Assembly (NCBI GenBank): GCA_016932495.1
Contig: JAFGCR010000014.1
Location: forward strand, 1 to 34,688
From: Candidatus Peregrinibacteria bacterium
GTDB lineage: Bacteria; Patescibacteriota; Gracilibacteria; UM-FILTER-43-11
Direction: 5' to 3'
DNA length: 34,688 nt
A program made the position numbers and the translations under genes. Each line of letters begins with the position of its first letter. The first letter of the stretch is position 1. This document shows positions 23,874 through 32,095 of this stretch, piece after piece. Under the pieces are notes generated by a model. It worked only from the letters and a program-made list of their open reading frames with translations. It did not search any database and was not told the DNA's origin.

Positions 23874-24254
23874 TTACATGCTGGAAATTTCTTCCAAAAG
23901 TCTGGCTTCACGCTCACGCTCTTCCTGTTCAAACCTTGTTTCTTCTTCCTCACGCGTCCGTTTTTTTTCTTTGTATTTGGATTCGTCGAATTCCAGTTTG
24001 CCCTTGTCCGCCCCTTCTTTCGCCTTTTCTTCGTAGGTTTTATTCACTTCCTCCATCTGTTTTTTCTCGTTTGCCAAAATCTCGCGCAGGTTATCGAGCT
24101 GTTCTTCCGTCATGATCGGCAGGACATCCACCCAGTACTGGCGTTCTTCATCGTTCATAGACTGGCTTCCGATGATCATGTCGACCAGTTCCGGGAATTT
24201 TTCCCGGGTTTCATCGGGGACAGTCAGCGTGGTGGTTTTCGGATCGATTACCAT
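23874..24254 (-). CDS. Hypothetical 126-aa charged protein
   Basis: No characterised family recognised. Residues 1-75 look folded and helical (PDETREKFPELVDMIIGSQSMND, RQYWVDVLPIMTEEQLDNLREIL). Residues ~76-126 are a strongly charged coiled coil rich in Glu, Lys and Arg (KKRTREEEETRFEQEEREREARLL). There is no signal peptide, membrane helix or Cys. A good promoter lies directly upstream and a terminator-like hairpin separates it from the prsW gene, so it is probably a single-gene unit. An uncharacterised but expressed protein is the safest reading. Confidence 0.8.
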   Translation of the reverse strand: MVIDPKTTTLTVPDETREKFPELVDMIIGSQSMNDEERQYWVDVLPIMTEEQLDNLREILANEKKQMEEVNKTYEEKAKEGADKGKLEFDESKYKEKKRTREEEETRFEQEEREREARLLEEISSM

Positions 24255-24274
24255 AGGGTTCAGATTATCTATTT

Positions 24275-24303
24275 ATTATACCAAAAAAATGCCTTATTTA
24301 CAA
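24275..24303 (-). promoter_or_regulatory. Promoter of the 126-aa gene
   Basis: TTGTAA (24298-24303), 17-nt spacer, TATAAT (24275-24280) on the minus strand. The start would be near 24268, giving a leader of about 14 nt before the ATG at 24254. No Shine-Dalgarno. Confidence 0.65.
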
Positions 24304-24317
24304 GGAAACCGGATTCT

Positions 24318-24344
24318 GAAGGCGCGGATAATAATCCGCGCTTC
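24318..24344. terminator. Strong hairpin downstream of the prsW-like gene
   Basis: GAAGGCGCGGAT and ATCCGCGCTTC pair around an AATA loop, with one extra G bulged. It lies 25 nt past the prsW stop and just before the 126-aa promoter. On the minus strand no T-run follows, so it is a weak match to a Rho-independent terminator but is in the right place for one. Confidence 0.5.
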
Positions 24345-24368
24345 AAATTTTCGTTTCCCGATCTCCTA

Positions 24369-25214
24369 TTACACCACCTTCAATATTTTCGTATTCAGTT
24401 TTTTGGTAAAAAGATACGACATATACAAAAATCCTCCGATGATCCCCGGCACCGCTATGAATGTCAGGTTCCGGCCGAATAGTTCAAGGGTGGTACTGAG
24501 GTTAAAAATGACATGCAGAAAGGTGGCCAGCATCATTCCTTCTAAAACCAGGATCTTTTTTTCATGCCCTCCGCGGCGGGACGGACGGGCCTTTAAAATA
24601 TTCTGCCGGATGATATGAAGACTTAATATTTCATAATTGATGAGGTCTTTTAATTCAAACGTCAGAAGGTGTTTTTTAGAAAAAGGAGTGATCTGTTTTG
24701 AGAAATAGGCGTAGGCCCAGATCAGTCCGGCCAGGCCTGAAAAAAGCGTATGGGCCAGCATGGTCCCCAGGCTCCGGAAAGCGACCACATAAATAAAGTT
24801 TCCTCCGTGCAGATCACCTGAAAGAAAACTGCTCAGGTAAAACAGGTTTTCCATAAACGCGAAACCCAGGGCGGCCGTGACTGCGTAGACCACCCCGTCG
24901 ATCAGCTGGTTGAATTCCAGACGATGGCGGGTGACCACAAAAATGGCGGCGGACAGTTTTGCCGTTTCTTCCATCAGCGCAAAAATAATGGTGCCCGACA
25001 GGCCGCTTAAAAAGAATGGGCTGAGATGGAGCCAGGTCATCACATGACGGAGAAAGATAAACGGAATGACCATGGCGATGCCGACGAGAAATGTCTGGGC
25101 GATCGCTTTTTTGGGCTCAGGGTCTTTGGCATCTTTTTTGTAATACAAAACCAACCAACCCATCGCCGGAATAAAAGCGAAGAAGAAGGCGATGGCTAGA
25201 TGACTTAGGTTCAT
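24369..25214 (-). CDS. PrsW-type intramembrane metalloprotease
   Basis: Polytopic membrane protein (281 aa from ATG 25214) of the PrsW family, whose founding Bacillus member cleaves an anti-sigma factor. Family motifs are present: FALMEETAKLSAAIFV (EExxK), AALGFAFMENLFYLSS (FxxxEN), GTMLAHTLFSGLAGLIWA (His) and ATFLHVIFNLSTT (HxxxN). About eight hydrophobic segments are visible, starting with LAIAFFFAFIPAMGWLVLYY. The track's 21-residue N-terminal extension (TIRPTTIRPTIRATIR) is translated repeat, so the internal ATG is the start. No anti-sigma factor is seen nearby, although rpoD lies close by; the substrate is unknown. Confidence 0.88.
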   Translation of the reverse strand: MNLSHLAIAFFFAFIPAMGWLVLYYKKDAKDPEPKKAIAQTFLVGIAMVIPFIFLRHVMTWLHLSPFFLSGLSGTIIFALMEETAKLSAAIFVVTRHRLEFNQLIDGVVYAVTAALGFAFMENLFYLSSFLSGDLHGGNFIYVVAFRSLGTMLAHTLFSGLAGLIWAYAYFSKQITPFSKKHLLTFELKDLINYEILSLHIIRQNILKARPSRRGGHEKKILVLEGMMLATFLHVIFNLSTTLELFGRNLTFIAVPGIIGGFLYMSYLFTKKLNTKILKVV

Positions 25215-25215
25215 G

Positions 25216-25313
25216 CGAATGGTGGCTCGAATGGTGGGCCGGATGGTGGTGGGCCGAATGGTAATCGTATAATACAAGCCACGATTCGGCCTACAATACG
25301 GTCCACAATCCGA
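25216..25313. repeat. CGAATGGTGGGC 12-nt word array upstream of the prsW-like gene
   Basis: CGAATGGTGGCT (25216-25227), CGAATGGTGGGC (25228-25239), CGGATGGTGGTGGGC (25240-25254) and CGAATGGTAATCGT (25255-25268) form a near-tandem array. It is followed by inverted words with a period near 12 nt (CCACGATTCGG, CCTACAATACGG, TCCACAATCCG; to 25313). The two halves can pair. The array fills the gap between greA and prsW and directly abuts the prsW ATG. Confidence 0.7.
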
Positions 25314-25315
25314 AA

Positions 25316-25804
25316 TTATTTAACTTTCAGCACTTTATATTCGTACACACCGGCCGGCACTTTGACCTTGATCACATCGTTTTTCATCTTGCCCAGGAGC
25401 GCCGCTCCGATAGGGGATTCGTTGGAGATTTTGGATTCGGTAGGGTCCGCTTCGGTGGAGCCCACGATGGTGTAGGTCTCCGGGTCATCTTTTTCTGTCA
25501 GGTTCTGGACGGTCACCGAGGTGCCGATCTGCACCGTGGCATCCGTGCTCTTTTTCCCTTCTGTGATGATCTGGGCGTTGGTGATCATTTTCTCCAGTTC
25601 GATGATCCGGCCCTCAATAAAAGCCTGTTCATTTTTTGCCTCCTCGTATTCGGAGTTTTCCGAAAGGTCGCCATAAGAAATGGCTTCTTTTAAACGTTCT
25701 GCTACTTCTTTCCGGCGGACGCTTTTAAAATGATCCAGTTCATCTTTCAGTTTGGCCAACCCTTCTTTGGTTACCAATACTTGTTCGTCATCGTTGTTAG
25801 GCAT
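25316..25804 (-). CDS. greA: Transcription elongation factor GreA
   Basis: Rescues backtracked RNA polymerase by stimulating transcript cleavage in the secondary channel. The N-terminal coiled coil (KLKDELDHFKSVRRKEVAERLKEAI) carries the acidic tip in SYGDLSENSEYEEAKNEQAFIEGRI, the GreA/GreB signature. The C-terminal FKBP-like domain includes YTIVGSTEADPTESKISNESPIGAALLGK. At 162 aa the length is normal. It lies downstream of rpoD on the same strand with an 89-nt repeat-filled gap. Confidence 0.97.
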   Translation of the reverse strand: MPNNDDEQVLVTKEGLAKLKDELDHFKSVRRKEVAERLKEAISYGDLSENSEYEEAKNEQAFIEGRIIELEKMITNAQIITEGKKSTDATVQIGTSVTVQNLTEKDDPETYTIVGSTEADPTESKISNESPIGAALLGKMKNDVIKVKVPAGVYEYKVLKVK

Positions 25805-25812
25805 ATCTGTAA

Positions 25813-25885
25813 TAGATTAAAGATTTAAGATTAAAGATTTTAAATCTGAAATCAGATCCTGAACTTGATCCAGGCTGAAATCAGA
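25813..25885. repeat. GATTAAAGATTT words and CTGAAATCAG hairpin between rpoD and greA
   Basis: Tandem AGATTAAAGATTTA words are followed by CTGAAATCAGA twice (25846-25856 and 25875-25885) flanking CCTGAACTTGATCCAGG (25858-25874), itself a short imperfect palindrome. The composition differs sharply from the flanking genes. It occupies most of the rpoD-greA gap. No ORF. Confidence 0.6.
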
Positions 25886-25893
25886 AATAAGTT

Positions 25894-27144
25894 TTATTTA
25901 TCCTTGATTTTAATGCTGGTGGGATGGTCACGGAGTTTCTGGAGGATCTTGGCTTCGATCTGACGGATCCGTTCGCGTGTGACTCCGAATTCCCGCCCGA
26001 CTTCTTCAAGAGTATGGCCGATGCCGTCATCCAGGCCGAACCGCATGCGGATGATCTTCTGTTCACGCGGAGAGAGGTACTGAAGCATGGCGTGGATGTT
26101 TTCCTTGATGATCTTGCGGTTGGTGGAATCGGCCGGTGAGATCGCTTCATCGTCTTCGATGAAATCTCCCAGCTTACTGTCTTCTTCCGCCCCCACAGGC
26201 GCCTCCAGGGAGATGATGTCCTGAGAGATCTTTAAAATATGGCGGACTTTTTTAATATCCATCTGCATTTCAGAGGCCAGTTCATCCACGGTGGGTTCAC
26301 GGCCCAGTTCCTGAAGCAGCTGGCGCTGGGTATGGGTGAGTTTGTTGATGGTTTCCACCATGTGCACCGGAATGCGGATGGTCCGGGCCTGGTCGGCGAT
26401 GGCACGGGTGATGGCCTGGCGGATCCACCACGTGGCGTAGGTGGAAAATTTAAAGCCACGTTTCGGGTCGAATTTTTCAACGGCGCGGAAAAGCCCGATA
26501 TTTCCTTCCTGGATCAGATCGAGAAAGGAGAGACCCCGTCCGATATATTTTTTCGCGATGGAAACGACCAGCCTCAGGTTGGCTTCGGCCAGTTTCTGCT
26601 TGGCGATCGGGTCACCTTTGGCAATGCGTTTGGCCAGCCGGATCTCTTCGTCGGCTGTTAAAAGTTCCACCCGTCCGATTTCGCTTAAGTACATCCGGAC
26701 CGAGTCATTGGCGATCTCTTTTAAGTTTGCCTGTTTTTTAATCGCTTTCTGTTCGGCCTCTTCATCTTTTTCTTCCTCATCCACCTCGGGTTTTTCTTCA
26801 CCTTCCTCTTCAAATTCGTCGATTTCCGTCAAAAGGTCATCCAGTTCCCCTTCGTCAAAATCCGGAACCTCGCCTTCTGTTTTTTCTTTTTTAGCCTTTT
26901 CCCCCCAGATGATATTGTCTTTCACGTCGATGACTTCGATTCCCAGGTCCAGGAAAAGGGTGTAGATCTCGTCCAGCAGGATCACATTTTCTTCGATTTC
27001 CGGCATGGCTTTTAGAAGCTCCTGATGAGTGACAAACCTCTGTTCACGCCCTTTCTGGATCAGGTGCCGGATCGCTTCGGGGTATTTGGCGAGCGTTTTG
27101 TCGTCTGGCTGCGCGATGAACTTATTTTGGATTTTTTTGGCCAT
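25894..27144 (-). CDS. rpoD: Primary sigma factor (sigma-70, RpoD)
   Basis: Directs RNA polymerase to -35/-10 promoters. Region 1.1-like N-terminus (~1-85) and an acidic linker rich in Glu (~85-130). Region 1.2 and 2 follow: [81 protein letters not shown], containing the -10 recognition and melting residues. Region 3 ([18 protein letters not shown]) and region 4 ([23 protein letters not shown], the -35 helix-turn-helix) complete it. At 416 aa it is a compact primary sigma. The TATAAT and TTGCCA-type promoters seen here fit it. dnaG lies directly upstream, as in the classical macromolecular synthesis operon. Confidence 0.97.
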   Translation of the reverse strand: MAKKIQNKFIAQPDDKTLAKYPEAIRHLIQKGREQRFVTHQELLKAMPEIEENVILLDEIYTLFLDLGIEVIDVKDNIIWGEKAKKEKTEGEVPDFDEGELDDLLTEIDEFEEEGEEKPEVDEEEKDEEAEQKAIKKQANLKEIANDSVRMYLSEIGRVELLTADEEIRLAKRIAKGDPIAKQKLAEANLRLVVSIAKKYIGRGLSFLDLIQEGNIGLFRAVEKFDPKRGFKFSTYATWWIRQAITRAIADQARTIRIPVHMVETINKLTHTQRQLLQELGREPTVDELASEMQMDIKKVRHILKISQDIISLEAPVGAEEDSKLGDFIEDDEAISPADSTNRKIIKENIHAMLQYLSPREQKIIRMRFGLDDGIGHTLEEVGREFGVTRERIRQIEAKILQKLRDHPTSIKIKDK

Positions 27145-27189
27145 AAGGGGCGCAAATTAAAAAATTAAAATAGAGCTTCGGCCGGTTTT

Positions 27190-28929
27190 TTAGATCCGTT
27201 GTTCCAGTTTAGAGATTTCCATTAATCGGTTGAGAAGCAGTTTCGCATCCTGTTTATCTTTGGAGGCGTTTAATTTTACCTGATAATCCCTTTTGATGAC
27301 GTCAATGTTTTTCCGGTTGATCTGACGGATAAGTTTTCCAACTTCTTTCCCTGCCAGCTCTTTGGGAAAATCAGGATATTTTTCGTCGATAAGAAGGCTG
27401 TAAATACTGACATTTTCGCGTTCTTCCTCTGTCAGTTCAGAGAGGACGCGCTCCATATTGATCGGGCTTCCAAGAGTGTACACTTTTTTGAGAAGGTTGT
27501 AAAACCTTTCTGTATTAGTATCAAACGGCACATTGTCGATCAGATTTTCGGCAACGGTTTTATAGGTTTCCGGATACGTAAAAATGAAGCCCAGTAAAAA
27601 TTCTTCACGGCTGAAAATCCGTTCGTCCGGCTTCGTTTCCCTCTCTGTTTTTATGCCGGGATAGGTTTTTATTTTTGTATTTCTCAGATCGTTCCAGAGC
27701 AGGCGTACATCGGTTTTTAACTCCAGGGCCAGCCGATTGAGGTAGACCCCCTGTTCCACCTCACGTTTATATAGTTTGATCAGCGGGAGCAGAAAGTCCA
27801 TGATCTGCCGTTTGCCTTCCATGGTCTGTTTATCGAATCGGCTGAACGTGTAATCAAAATAAAAATCCATGACGCTGATCGGATTTTCAAGCGCATTTTT
27901 CCAGGCTCCGGGATTTTTCTGGATGCATTCGTCCGGGTCTTTTCCTTCAGGGATCCGGATGATCTGGATGTTCACGTCCGCCATCTGGGCGAGTTCGATT
28001 CCGCGGAATGTCGCTTCACGTCCCGCACTGTCCTGATCAAAGGCAAAAGCGATGTTCTGGGTATAGCGTTTGATGAGTTTGAGCTGCTGGGGAGTCAGCG
28101 CGGTCCCGCAGGTGGCGATGGTGTTTTCGTTGCCCGCCTGATGCGCGGCGATCACGTCCATATATCCTTCCACAAAGATCGCCCGGTCTTTTTCTTTGAC
28201 ACTCTCCTTTCCCCAATTCAGCCCATAAAGCACCAGGCTCTTGTTGTAAGCCGGAGTTTCGGGGGAATTCAGATATTTCGGCTCCCCGTCACCCATAATC
28301 CGCCCGCTGAATCCCACAGGGTTATCCTGATGGTCGAAAATCGGGAAGATCAGACGGTCCCGGAACCGGTCGTAACTGTTTTTATCCGCAATCGAACGCT
28401 GGCTCACGACGGCCGCGTCGATCAGTTCACGGGGTTCAAACCCCTTTTGCAGGAGATAATTTTTAAGCTGGTCAAAGGAATCCGGCGCGAAGCCCAGTTT
28501 GAATTTTTTAATGGTTTCTTCCGCCAGCCCCCGCTTCAGGAAATATTCTTTTTTAGCGTGATTTTCTTCCAGCTGTTCCTGAAAAAACTGAACGGACCAC
28601 TGGTTGATCTCGATAGACCGCAGGCGTTTGTTGTTGAGTTCAGGCATTCTCTGCGGGAGAGTGACATTGGTCTTTTGCGCCAGGATCTTGACCGCTTCAT
28701 TAAAACTGACGTTTTCAATCAGTTCGACAAATTTAAAAATATCCCCGCCCTGATGACAGCCAAAGCAGTACGCGATACCTTTTTCCGGGCTCACCATAAA
28801 ACTGGGCGTCTTTTCATTATGAAACGGACATAAGCCCTTTAAATTCCGGCCGGCTTTTTTCAGCTGAACGTAACTGCCGACCAATTCCTCGATCCCCATG
28901 CGGGCTCTGATTTCTTCTAAATGATCCAT
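27190..28929 (-). CDS. dnaG: DNA primase DnaG
   Basis: Makes RNA primers for replication. The zinc finger at residues ~35-62 has the CHC2 pattern CPFH...CFGC. The catalytic TOPRIM core (~255-345) includes FVEGYMDVIAAHQAG and FAFDQDSAGREATFRGI with the acidic metal ligands. RPKYLNSPETPAYNKS-type core segments (EPKYLNSPETPAYNKSLVLYG) are present. The C-terminal ~180 residues form a divergent helicase-interaction domain. At 579 aa the length is normal. It is upstream of rpoD with a 45-nt A/T-rich gap (AAATTAAAAAATTAAAAT). The start ATG 28929 has TATAAA 2 nt before it and no Shine-Dalgarno. Confidence 0.97.
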   Translation of the reverse strand: MDHLEEIRARMGIEELVGSYVQLKKAGRNLKGLCPFHNEKTPSFMVSPEKGIAYCFGCHQGGDIFKFVELIENVSFNEAVKILAQKTNVTLPQRMPELNNKRLRSIEINQWSVQFFQEQLEENHAKKEYFLKRGLAEETIKKFKLGFAPDSFDQLKNYLLQKGFEPRELIDAAVVSQRSIADKNSYDRFRDRLIFPIFDHQDNPVGFSGRIMGDGEPKYLNSPETPAYNKSLVLYGLNWGKESVKEKDRAIFVEGYMDVIAAHQAGNENTIATCGTALTPQQLKLIKRYTQNIAFAFDQDSAGREATFRGIELAQMADVNIQIIRIPEGKDPDECIQKNPGAWKNALENPISVMDFYFDYTFSRFDKQTMEGKRQIMDFLLPLIKLYKREVEQGVYLNRLALELKTDVRLLWNDLRNTKIKTYPGIKTERETKPDERIFSREEFLLGFIFTYPETYKTVAENLIDNVPFDTNTERFYNLLKKVYTLGSPINMERVLSELTEEERENVSIYSLLIDEKYPDFPKELAGKEVGKLIRQINRKNIDVIKRDYQVKLNASKDKQDAKLLLNRLMEISKLEQRI

Positions 28930-28940
28930 TATTTATAATC

Positions 28941-29013
28941 GTGTCTCGTGCTTCGTGTCTCGTGACTTGTATTTTATTTGCTCACGAGTCACTAGGCACG
29001 AGTCACTAGGCAC
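28941..29013. repeat. 14-nt word array (CTCGTG / CACGAG) between ruvB and dnaG
   Basis: GTGTCTCGTGCTTC and GTGTCTCGTGACTT (28941-28954, 28955-28968) are followed, after an A/T-rich loop, by CACGAGTCACTAGG twice perfectly (28983-28996, 28997-29010). Both arms have a 14-nt period and are near-complementary over about 10 bases, so a large hairpin with alternative registers is possible. It fills the gap upstream of dnaG. Confidence 0.75.
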
Positions 29014-30051
29014 TTAATAAAATAAGTTTTTCTGATCTTTGTTTTCAATGTATTCGATCTTCAGGTGCGCGTAGGCGTTCTCCGTGACCACGCGCCCCCG
29101 GCTGGTCCGGTCTAAAAAGCCTACCTGCATCAGATAGGGCTCGTAGAGGTCTTCGATTGCCTCAGTCTCTTCGGCGGTGGCGGCGGCAATGGTGTTCAGG
29201 CCGACCGGGCCGCCATTGAATTTTTCGATGATGGTCAGCAGGATCTTCCGGTCGGTCCGGTCGAGGCCGATGACATCGACACCGATGGTCTTTAAGCTGC
29301 TTTTGGCCAATTCCGCGTCGATCTTTTTTTTGTCGGCCACTTCCGCAAAATCACGCACTCGTTTAAGCAGGCGGTTGGCAATGCGGGGAGTGCGCCGGGC
29401 ACAGCGGGCGATTTCTTTGATGGCCTCATCGTCGATCGCAATGCTCAGGATGGCGCTTGAGCGCCTGAGAATGCTTTCGATTTCCTGTTCGGTGTAAAAA
29501 TCCAGTTTATAAATGTGGCCAAAACGGTCGCGGAGCGGAGAAGAAAGCGAACCGGCTTTAGTGGTGGCGCCGATCAGGGTGAATTTAGGCAGCTGGATGC
29601 GCATAGAACGGGTGGCCGGCCCTTTTCCTATAATAATGTCCAGCGCGTAATCTTCCATGGCGCTGTACAGGATCTCCTCCACTTGGGTTTTAATGCGGTG
29701 GATCTCATCGATAAACAGGATGTCATTTTCTTCCAGGTTACTCAGAATGGAAGCCAGGTCGCCCTGTTTCTCAATGGCTGGTCCGGAGGTGGTTTTGATG
29801 TTCACTCCCATTTCGTGCGCCACGATGTTGGCCAGCGTGGTCTTGCCCAGCCCCGGAGGCCCGTAAAGCAGGATATGCTCAATGGGTTCTTTGCGCTTTT
29901 TAGCAGCCTGCATGGCGATTTCCAGGGTTTTTTTAATATCCTCCTGCCCGACATATTCGTTCAGGGTTTTGGGGCGCAGGGTCAGGTCGAACTGCTGGCT
30001 GTCATCGTCTGCCTCCCTAGCAGTGGTGATTTGGTTTTCTCTTTCGATCAT
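29014..30051 (-). CDS. ruvB: Holliday junction DNA helicase RuvB
   Basis: AAA+ motor that drives branch migration with RuvA. Walker [13 protein letters not shown], Walker [26 protein letters not shown], sensor 1 [22 protein letters not shown], and the C-terminal winged-helix domain ([40 protein letters not shown]). At 345 aa the length is normal. It lies downstream of tRNA-Arg and upstream of dnaG on the same strand; ruvA is at a separate locus about 20 kb away. Confidence 0.97.
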   Translation of the reverse strand: MIERENQITTAREADDDSQQFDLTLRPKTLNEYVGQEDIKKTLEIAMQAAKKRKEPIEHILLYGPPGLGKTTLANIVAHEMGVNIKTTSGPAIEKQGDLASILSNLEENDILFIDEIHRIKTQVEEILYSAMEDYALDIIIGKGPATRSMRIQLPKFTLIGATTKAGSLSSPLRDRFGHIYKLDFYTEQEIESILRRSSAILSIAIDDEAIKEIARCARRTPRIANRLLKRVRDFAEVADKKKIDAELAKSSLKTIGVDVIGLDRTDRKILLTIIEKFNGGPVGLNTIAAATAEETEAIEDLYEPYLMQVGFLDRTSRGRVVTENAYAHLKIEYIENKDQKNLFY

Positions 30052-30058
30052 AATTTAA

Positions 30059-30094
30059 TAACGATATAACGAAATGACGGCGTAACGAAATAAC
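30059..30094. repeat. TAACGAAAT words in the ruvB leader
   Basis: TAACGATA (30059-30066), TAACGAAATGACGGCG (30067-30082) and TAACGAAATAAC (30083-30094) are consecutive variants of one word with an 8 or 16-nt period. They lie between the predicted ruvB start site and its ATG. Unlike the other arrays no clear inverted arm is seen. Confidence 0.55.
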
Positions 30095-30107
30095 AAAGGG
30101 GATTATT

Positions 30108-30113
30108 ATTATA
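30108..30113 (-). promoter_or_regulatory. Possible -10 box for ruvB
   Basis: TATAAT on the minus strand, about 57 nt before the ruvB ATG and 36 nt past the tRNA 3' end. The -35 is weak. If used, the leader carries the TAACGAAAT word array. Confidence 0.4.
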
Positions 30114-30148
30114 GTCGGGAACTCACTATTACGCTAATGATTTTATAA

Positions 30149-30224
30149 TGGTACCCCAGGCAAGAATCGAACTTGCGACCTCCAGCTTAGAAGGCTGTTG
30201 CTCTATCCACTGAGCTACTGGGGC
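30149..30224 (-). tRNA. tRNA-Arg (UCU anticodon)
   Basis: A 76-nt cloverleaf can be drawn: acceptor GCCCCAG/CTGGGGT (first pair G-U), D arm GCTC...GAGC, anticodon arm ACAGC CTTCTAA GCTGG with anticodon TCT (reads AGA), variable loop AGGTC, T arm GCAAG TTCGATT CTTGC, discriminator A and an encoded CCA end. The top pair of the anticodon stem is an A·G mismatch. AGA and AGG codons are decoded by this type of tRNA. It is transcribed towards ruvB and divergent from the ABC operon. Confidence 0.95.
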
Positions 30225-30235
30225 AGGTCACATTT

Positions 30236-30264
30236 ATTTTAGGTTGCATTTTGCCTGGGGGCAA
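30236..30264 (-). promoter_or_regulatory. Promoter of tRNA-Arg
   Basis: TTGCCC (30259-30264), 17-nt spacer and TAAAAT (30236-30241) on the minus strand; the start would be about 5 nt before the tRNA. The -35 lies within a small hairpin, TTGCC-tggg-GGCAA. Confidence 0.55.
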
Positions 30265-30305
30265 GGTAAGGTTAATTTCCTCTGTATCAAGTCTTAAAAA
30301 AAATC

Positions 30306-30334
30306 TTGATTCAGTCTAGTGCTTGTGTTATATA
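30306..30334 (+). promoter_or_regulatory. Promoter of the Gld-type ABC operon
   Basis: TTGATT (30306-30311), 17-nt spacer and TGT-TATATA (hexamer 30329-30334), a partial extended -10. The -35 overlaps one arm of a short inverted repeat, ATCAAG...CTTGAT. The leader is about 24 nt, A/T-rich, with no Shine-Dalgarno. Confidence 0.5.
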
Positions 30335-30364
30335 TATCCAGGTTTTTTAAAAAAAATAGCCAAC

Positions 30365-31318
30365 ATGTCTTCCATAAGAGTCCGAAGTCTGCGGAAAAAC
30401 TACGGAAATACCGAAGCGCTGAAAGGGATCTCATTTGATGTCCATAAAGGCGAGATCGTGGGGTTTCTTGGGCCGAACGGCGCCGGTAAGACGACTACGA
30501 TGAAGATCCTGACTTGTTACATGGCAGCCGACAGCGGGGAGGCGCATGTGTCCGGTCATGATTGTTTTAAAGAAGACCTGGCGGTTCGCCGGAAAATCGG
30601 CTATCTGCCGGAAAACAATCCTTTATACAGCGATATGACTGTGGCGGAGTATTTAAGGTATATGGCGGAGCTCCACGATACACCCGCTGAAAAAATGAAT
30701 GAACGCCTCACCGAGGTGACGGTCGAATGCGCCTTAAGCGGTAAGCTTGGCGATACTATCAGCACCCTTTCCAAAGGATACCGTCAGCGGGTGGGTTTGG
30801 CCGCGGCGCTGATCCATGATCCCGATATCCTGATTCTGGATGAGCCGACGGTCGGACTGGATCCGAACCAGATTGTTGAAATACGCAATCTTATTAAAAA
30901 ACTTTCCCAGGAAAAGACCGTTATTCTCTGCAGCCACATTCTGGCTGAAGTGGAACTCACCTGCAGCCGGATCATCATCATCAGCGACGGCCGGATCGTG
31001 GCCTCAGGCACGCCTGCTGAACTGAGAGAACTTGTTGAAGGTCATGTGAATTTAAAACTGATCATCCGGGGAGATAAAGAGGCAGTGAAAAAAATCCTCA
31101 AAAAAATACACGGCGTCAAAAAAGTAGACATTTATCATGTGCCCGAAAAGGACGCTTTCGGTTATGACCTGGTCACGGCCAAAAACCGTGATCTGCGGGA
31201 AAAAGTGACAAAAGTCATTTTTGAGAACGGATTCCAGCTTCTTGAAATCCATAAAGAGACTGTCAGCCTTGAAGAGATCTTCAATGAGGTGACCAAAGGA
31301 TTAAAAACCACGACCTGA
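30365..31318 (+). CDS. ABC transporter ATP-binding protein, GldA-like
   Basis: ATPase subunit of an ABC-2 type exporter. From ATG 30365 (MSSIRVRSLRKNYGNTEALKG) it is 317 aa; the track's extra 14 residues are leader sequence. Walker A GFLGPNGAGKTTTMKIL (~33-49), signature LSKGYRQRVGLAAAL, Walker B DILILDEPTVGLDPNQ, switch His in ILCSHILAEVE. The C-terminal ~85 residues are the extension common in GldA/NatA/drug-exporter ATPases. Its stop (TGA) is 3 nt from the permease start. The order ATPase, permease, GldG-like, DUF4340 points to the Gld-type system rather than a drug exporter. Confidence 0.92.
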   Translation: MSSIRVRSLRKNYGNTEALKGISFDVHKGEIVGFLGPNGAGKTTTMKILTCYMAADSGEAHVSGHDCFKEDLAVRRKIGYLPENNPLYSDMTVAEYLRYMAELHDTPAEKMNERLTEVTVECALSGKLGDTISTLSKGYRQRVGLAAALIHDPDILILDEPTVGLDPNQIVEIRNLIKKLSQEKTVILCSHILAEVELTCSRIIIISDGRIVASGTPAELRELVEGHVNLKLIIRGDKEAVKKILKKIHGVKKVDIYHVPEKDAFGYDLVTAKNRDLREKVTKVIFENGFQLLEIHKETVSLEEIFNEVTKGLKTTT

Positions 31319-31321
31319 CCT

Positions 31322-32044
31322 ATGAACTTTAAACACATCAGCACCATCATGCATAAAGAGCTGTGCGGCTATTTCAATTCCCCGCTGGCTTACATCTTTA
31401 TCACCGTATTCCTCACGCTCACTTCCTGGCTGTTTTTCCGCGGGTTTTTTATCGACAATGTGGCCAGCATGCGGCCGTTTTTCACGTTCCTCCCCTGGGT
31501 CTTTCTGTTTCTGATCCCTGCCGTGACCATGCGCCTGTGGGCCGAAGAGCAGAAGGCCGGAACCCTGGAGATCCTCCTCACCGCCCCGCTGAATGAATGG
31601 GAAGCGGTTTTGGGGAAGTTTCTGGCCAGTTTCGCCTTTTTGGTGATCACCCTGCTTTTATCGCTCGTCCTTCCGATCATTCTTTTCTTTATCGGCGAAC
31701 CGGACTGGGGCATGATCGCGGGCGGGTATTTCGGCGCCGTCTTTTTAGGGGGCGCGTATCTGGCCATCGGCCTGTGGATCTCCAGCCTGACCCAAAACCA
31801 GATCACTGCTTTTATCTTGTCAGTGCTTATGATCTTTATTTTTTTTATTATCGGCGAGCCGGTGGTCCTTCATACGGCTCCTCCTTTTTTGCTCTCTGTT
31901 TTCAAATATCTGGGGCTTGGTTCCCATTTTTCCAGTATTTTACGGGGGGTGATCGACAGCCGCGACCTGATTTATTATTTAACGTTTATCGGTTTTTTTC
32001 TTTATCTGAATGTAACGAGTCTGAATAGCCGAAAATGGCATTAA
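31322..32044 (+). CDS. ABC-2 type permease, GldF-like
   Basis: Membrane subunit of the ABC system, 240 aa with six predicted transmembrane segments: YIFITVFLTLTSWLFF, FLPWVFLFLIPAVTMRLWAEE, FLASFAFLVITLLLSLVLPIIL, GGYFGAVFLGGAYLAIGLWISSL, AFILSVLMIFIFFII and a last one near the C-terminus. AEEQKAGTLEILLTAPL is the coupling-helix segment typical of ABC-2 permeases next to GldA-like ATPases. It starts 3 nt after the ATPase gene. The transported substrate is unknown. Confidence 0.92.
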   Translation: MNFKHISTIMHKELCGYFNSPLAYIFITVFLTLTSWLFFRGFFIDNVASMRPFFTFLPWVFLFLIPAVTMRLWAEEQKAGTLEILLTAPLNEWEAVLGKFLASFAFLVITLLLSLVLPIILFFIGEPDWGMIAGGYFGAVFLGGAYLAIGLWISSLTQNQITAFILSVLMIFIFFIIGEPVVLHTAPPFLLSVFKYLGLGSHFSSILRGVIDSRDLIYYLTFIGFFLYLNVTSLNSRKWH

Positions 32045-32045
32045 T

Positions 32046-32095
32046 AGTGCAAGTTTCAAGTGCAAGTTTATTAATAATTCCTTGCACATGCACTT
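32046..32095. repeat. AGTGCAAGTTT words and inverted arm between permease and GldG-like genes
   Basis: AGTGCAAGTTT occurs at 32046-32056 and 32059-32069, then CTTGCACATGCACTT at 32081-32095 is the inverted form after an A/T-rich loop. The hairpin lies inside an otherwise tightly packed operon and could slow or stop transcription, or set mRNA stability, between the transporter core and the two auxiliary genes. Confidence 0.7.

Noticed and set aside
30251-30260. TTGCCTGGGG near tRNA-Arg as an attachment-site remnant
   Set aside because: Only 10 nt, opposite in strand to the tRNA 3' end, overlaps the tRNA promoter -35, and no integrase is present.
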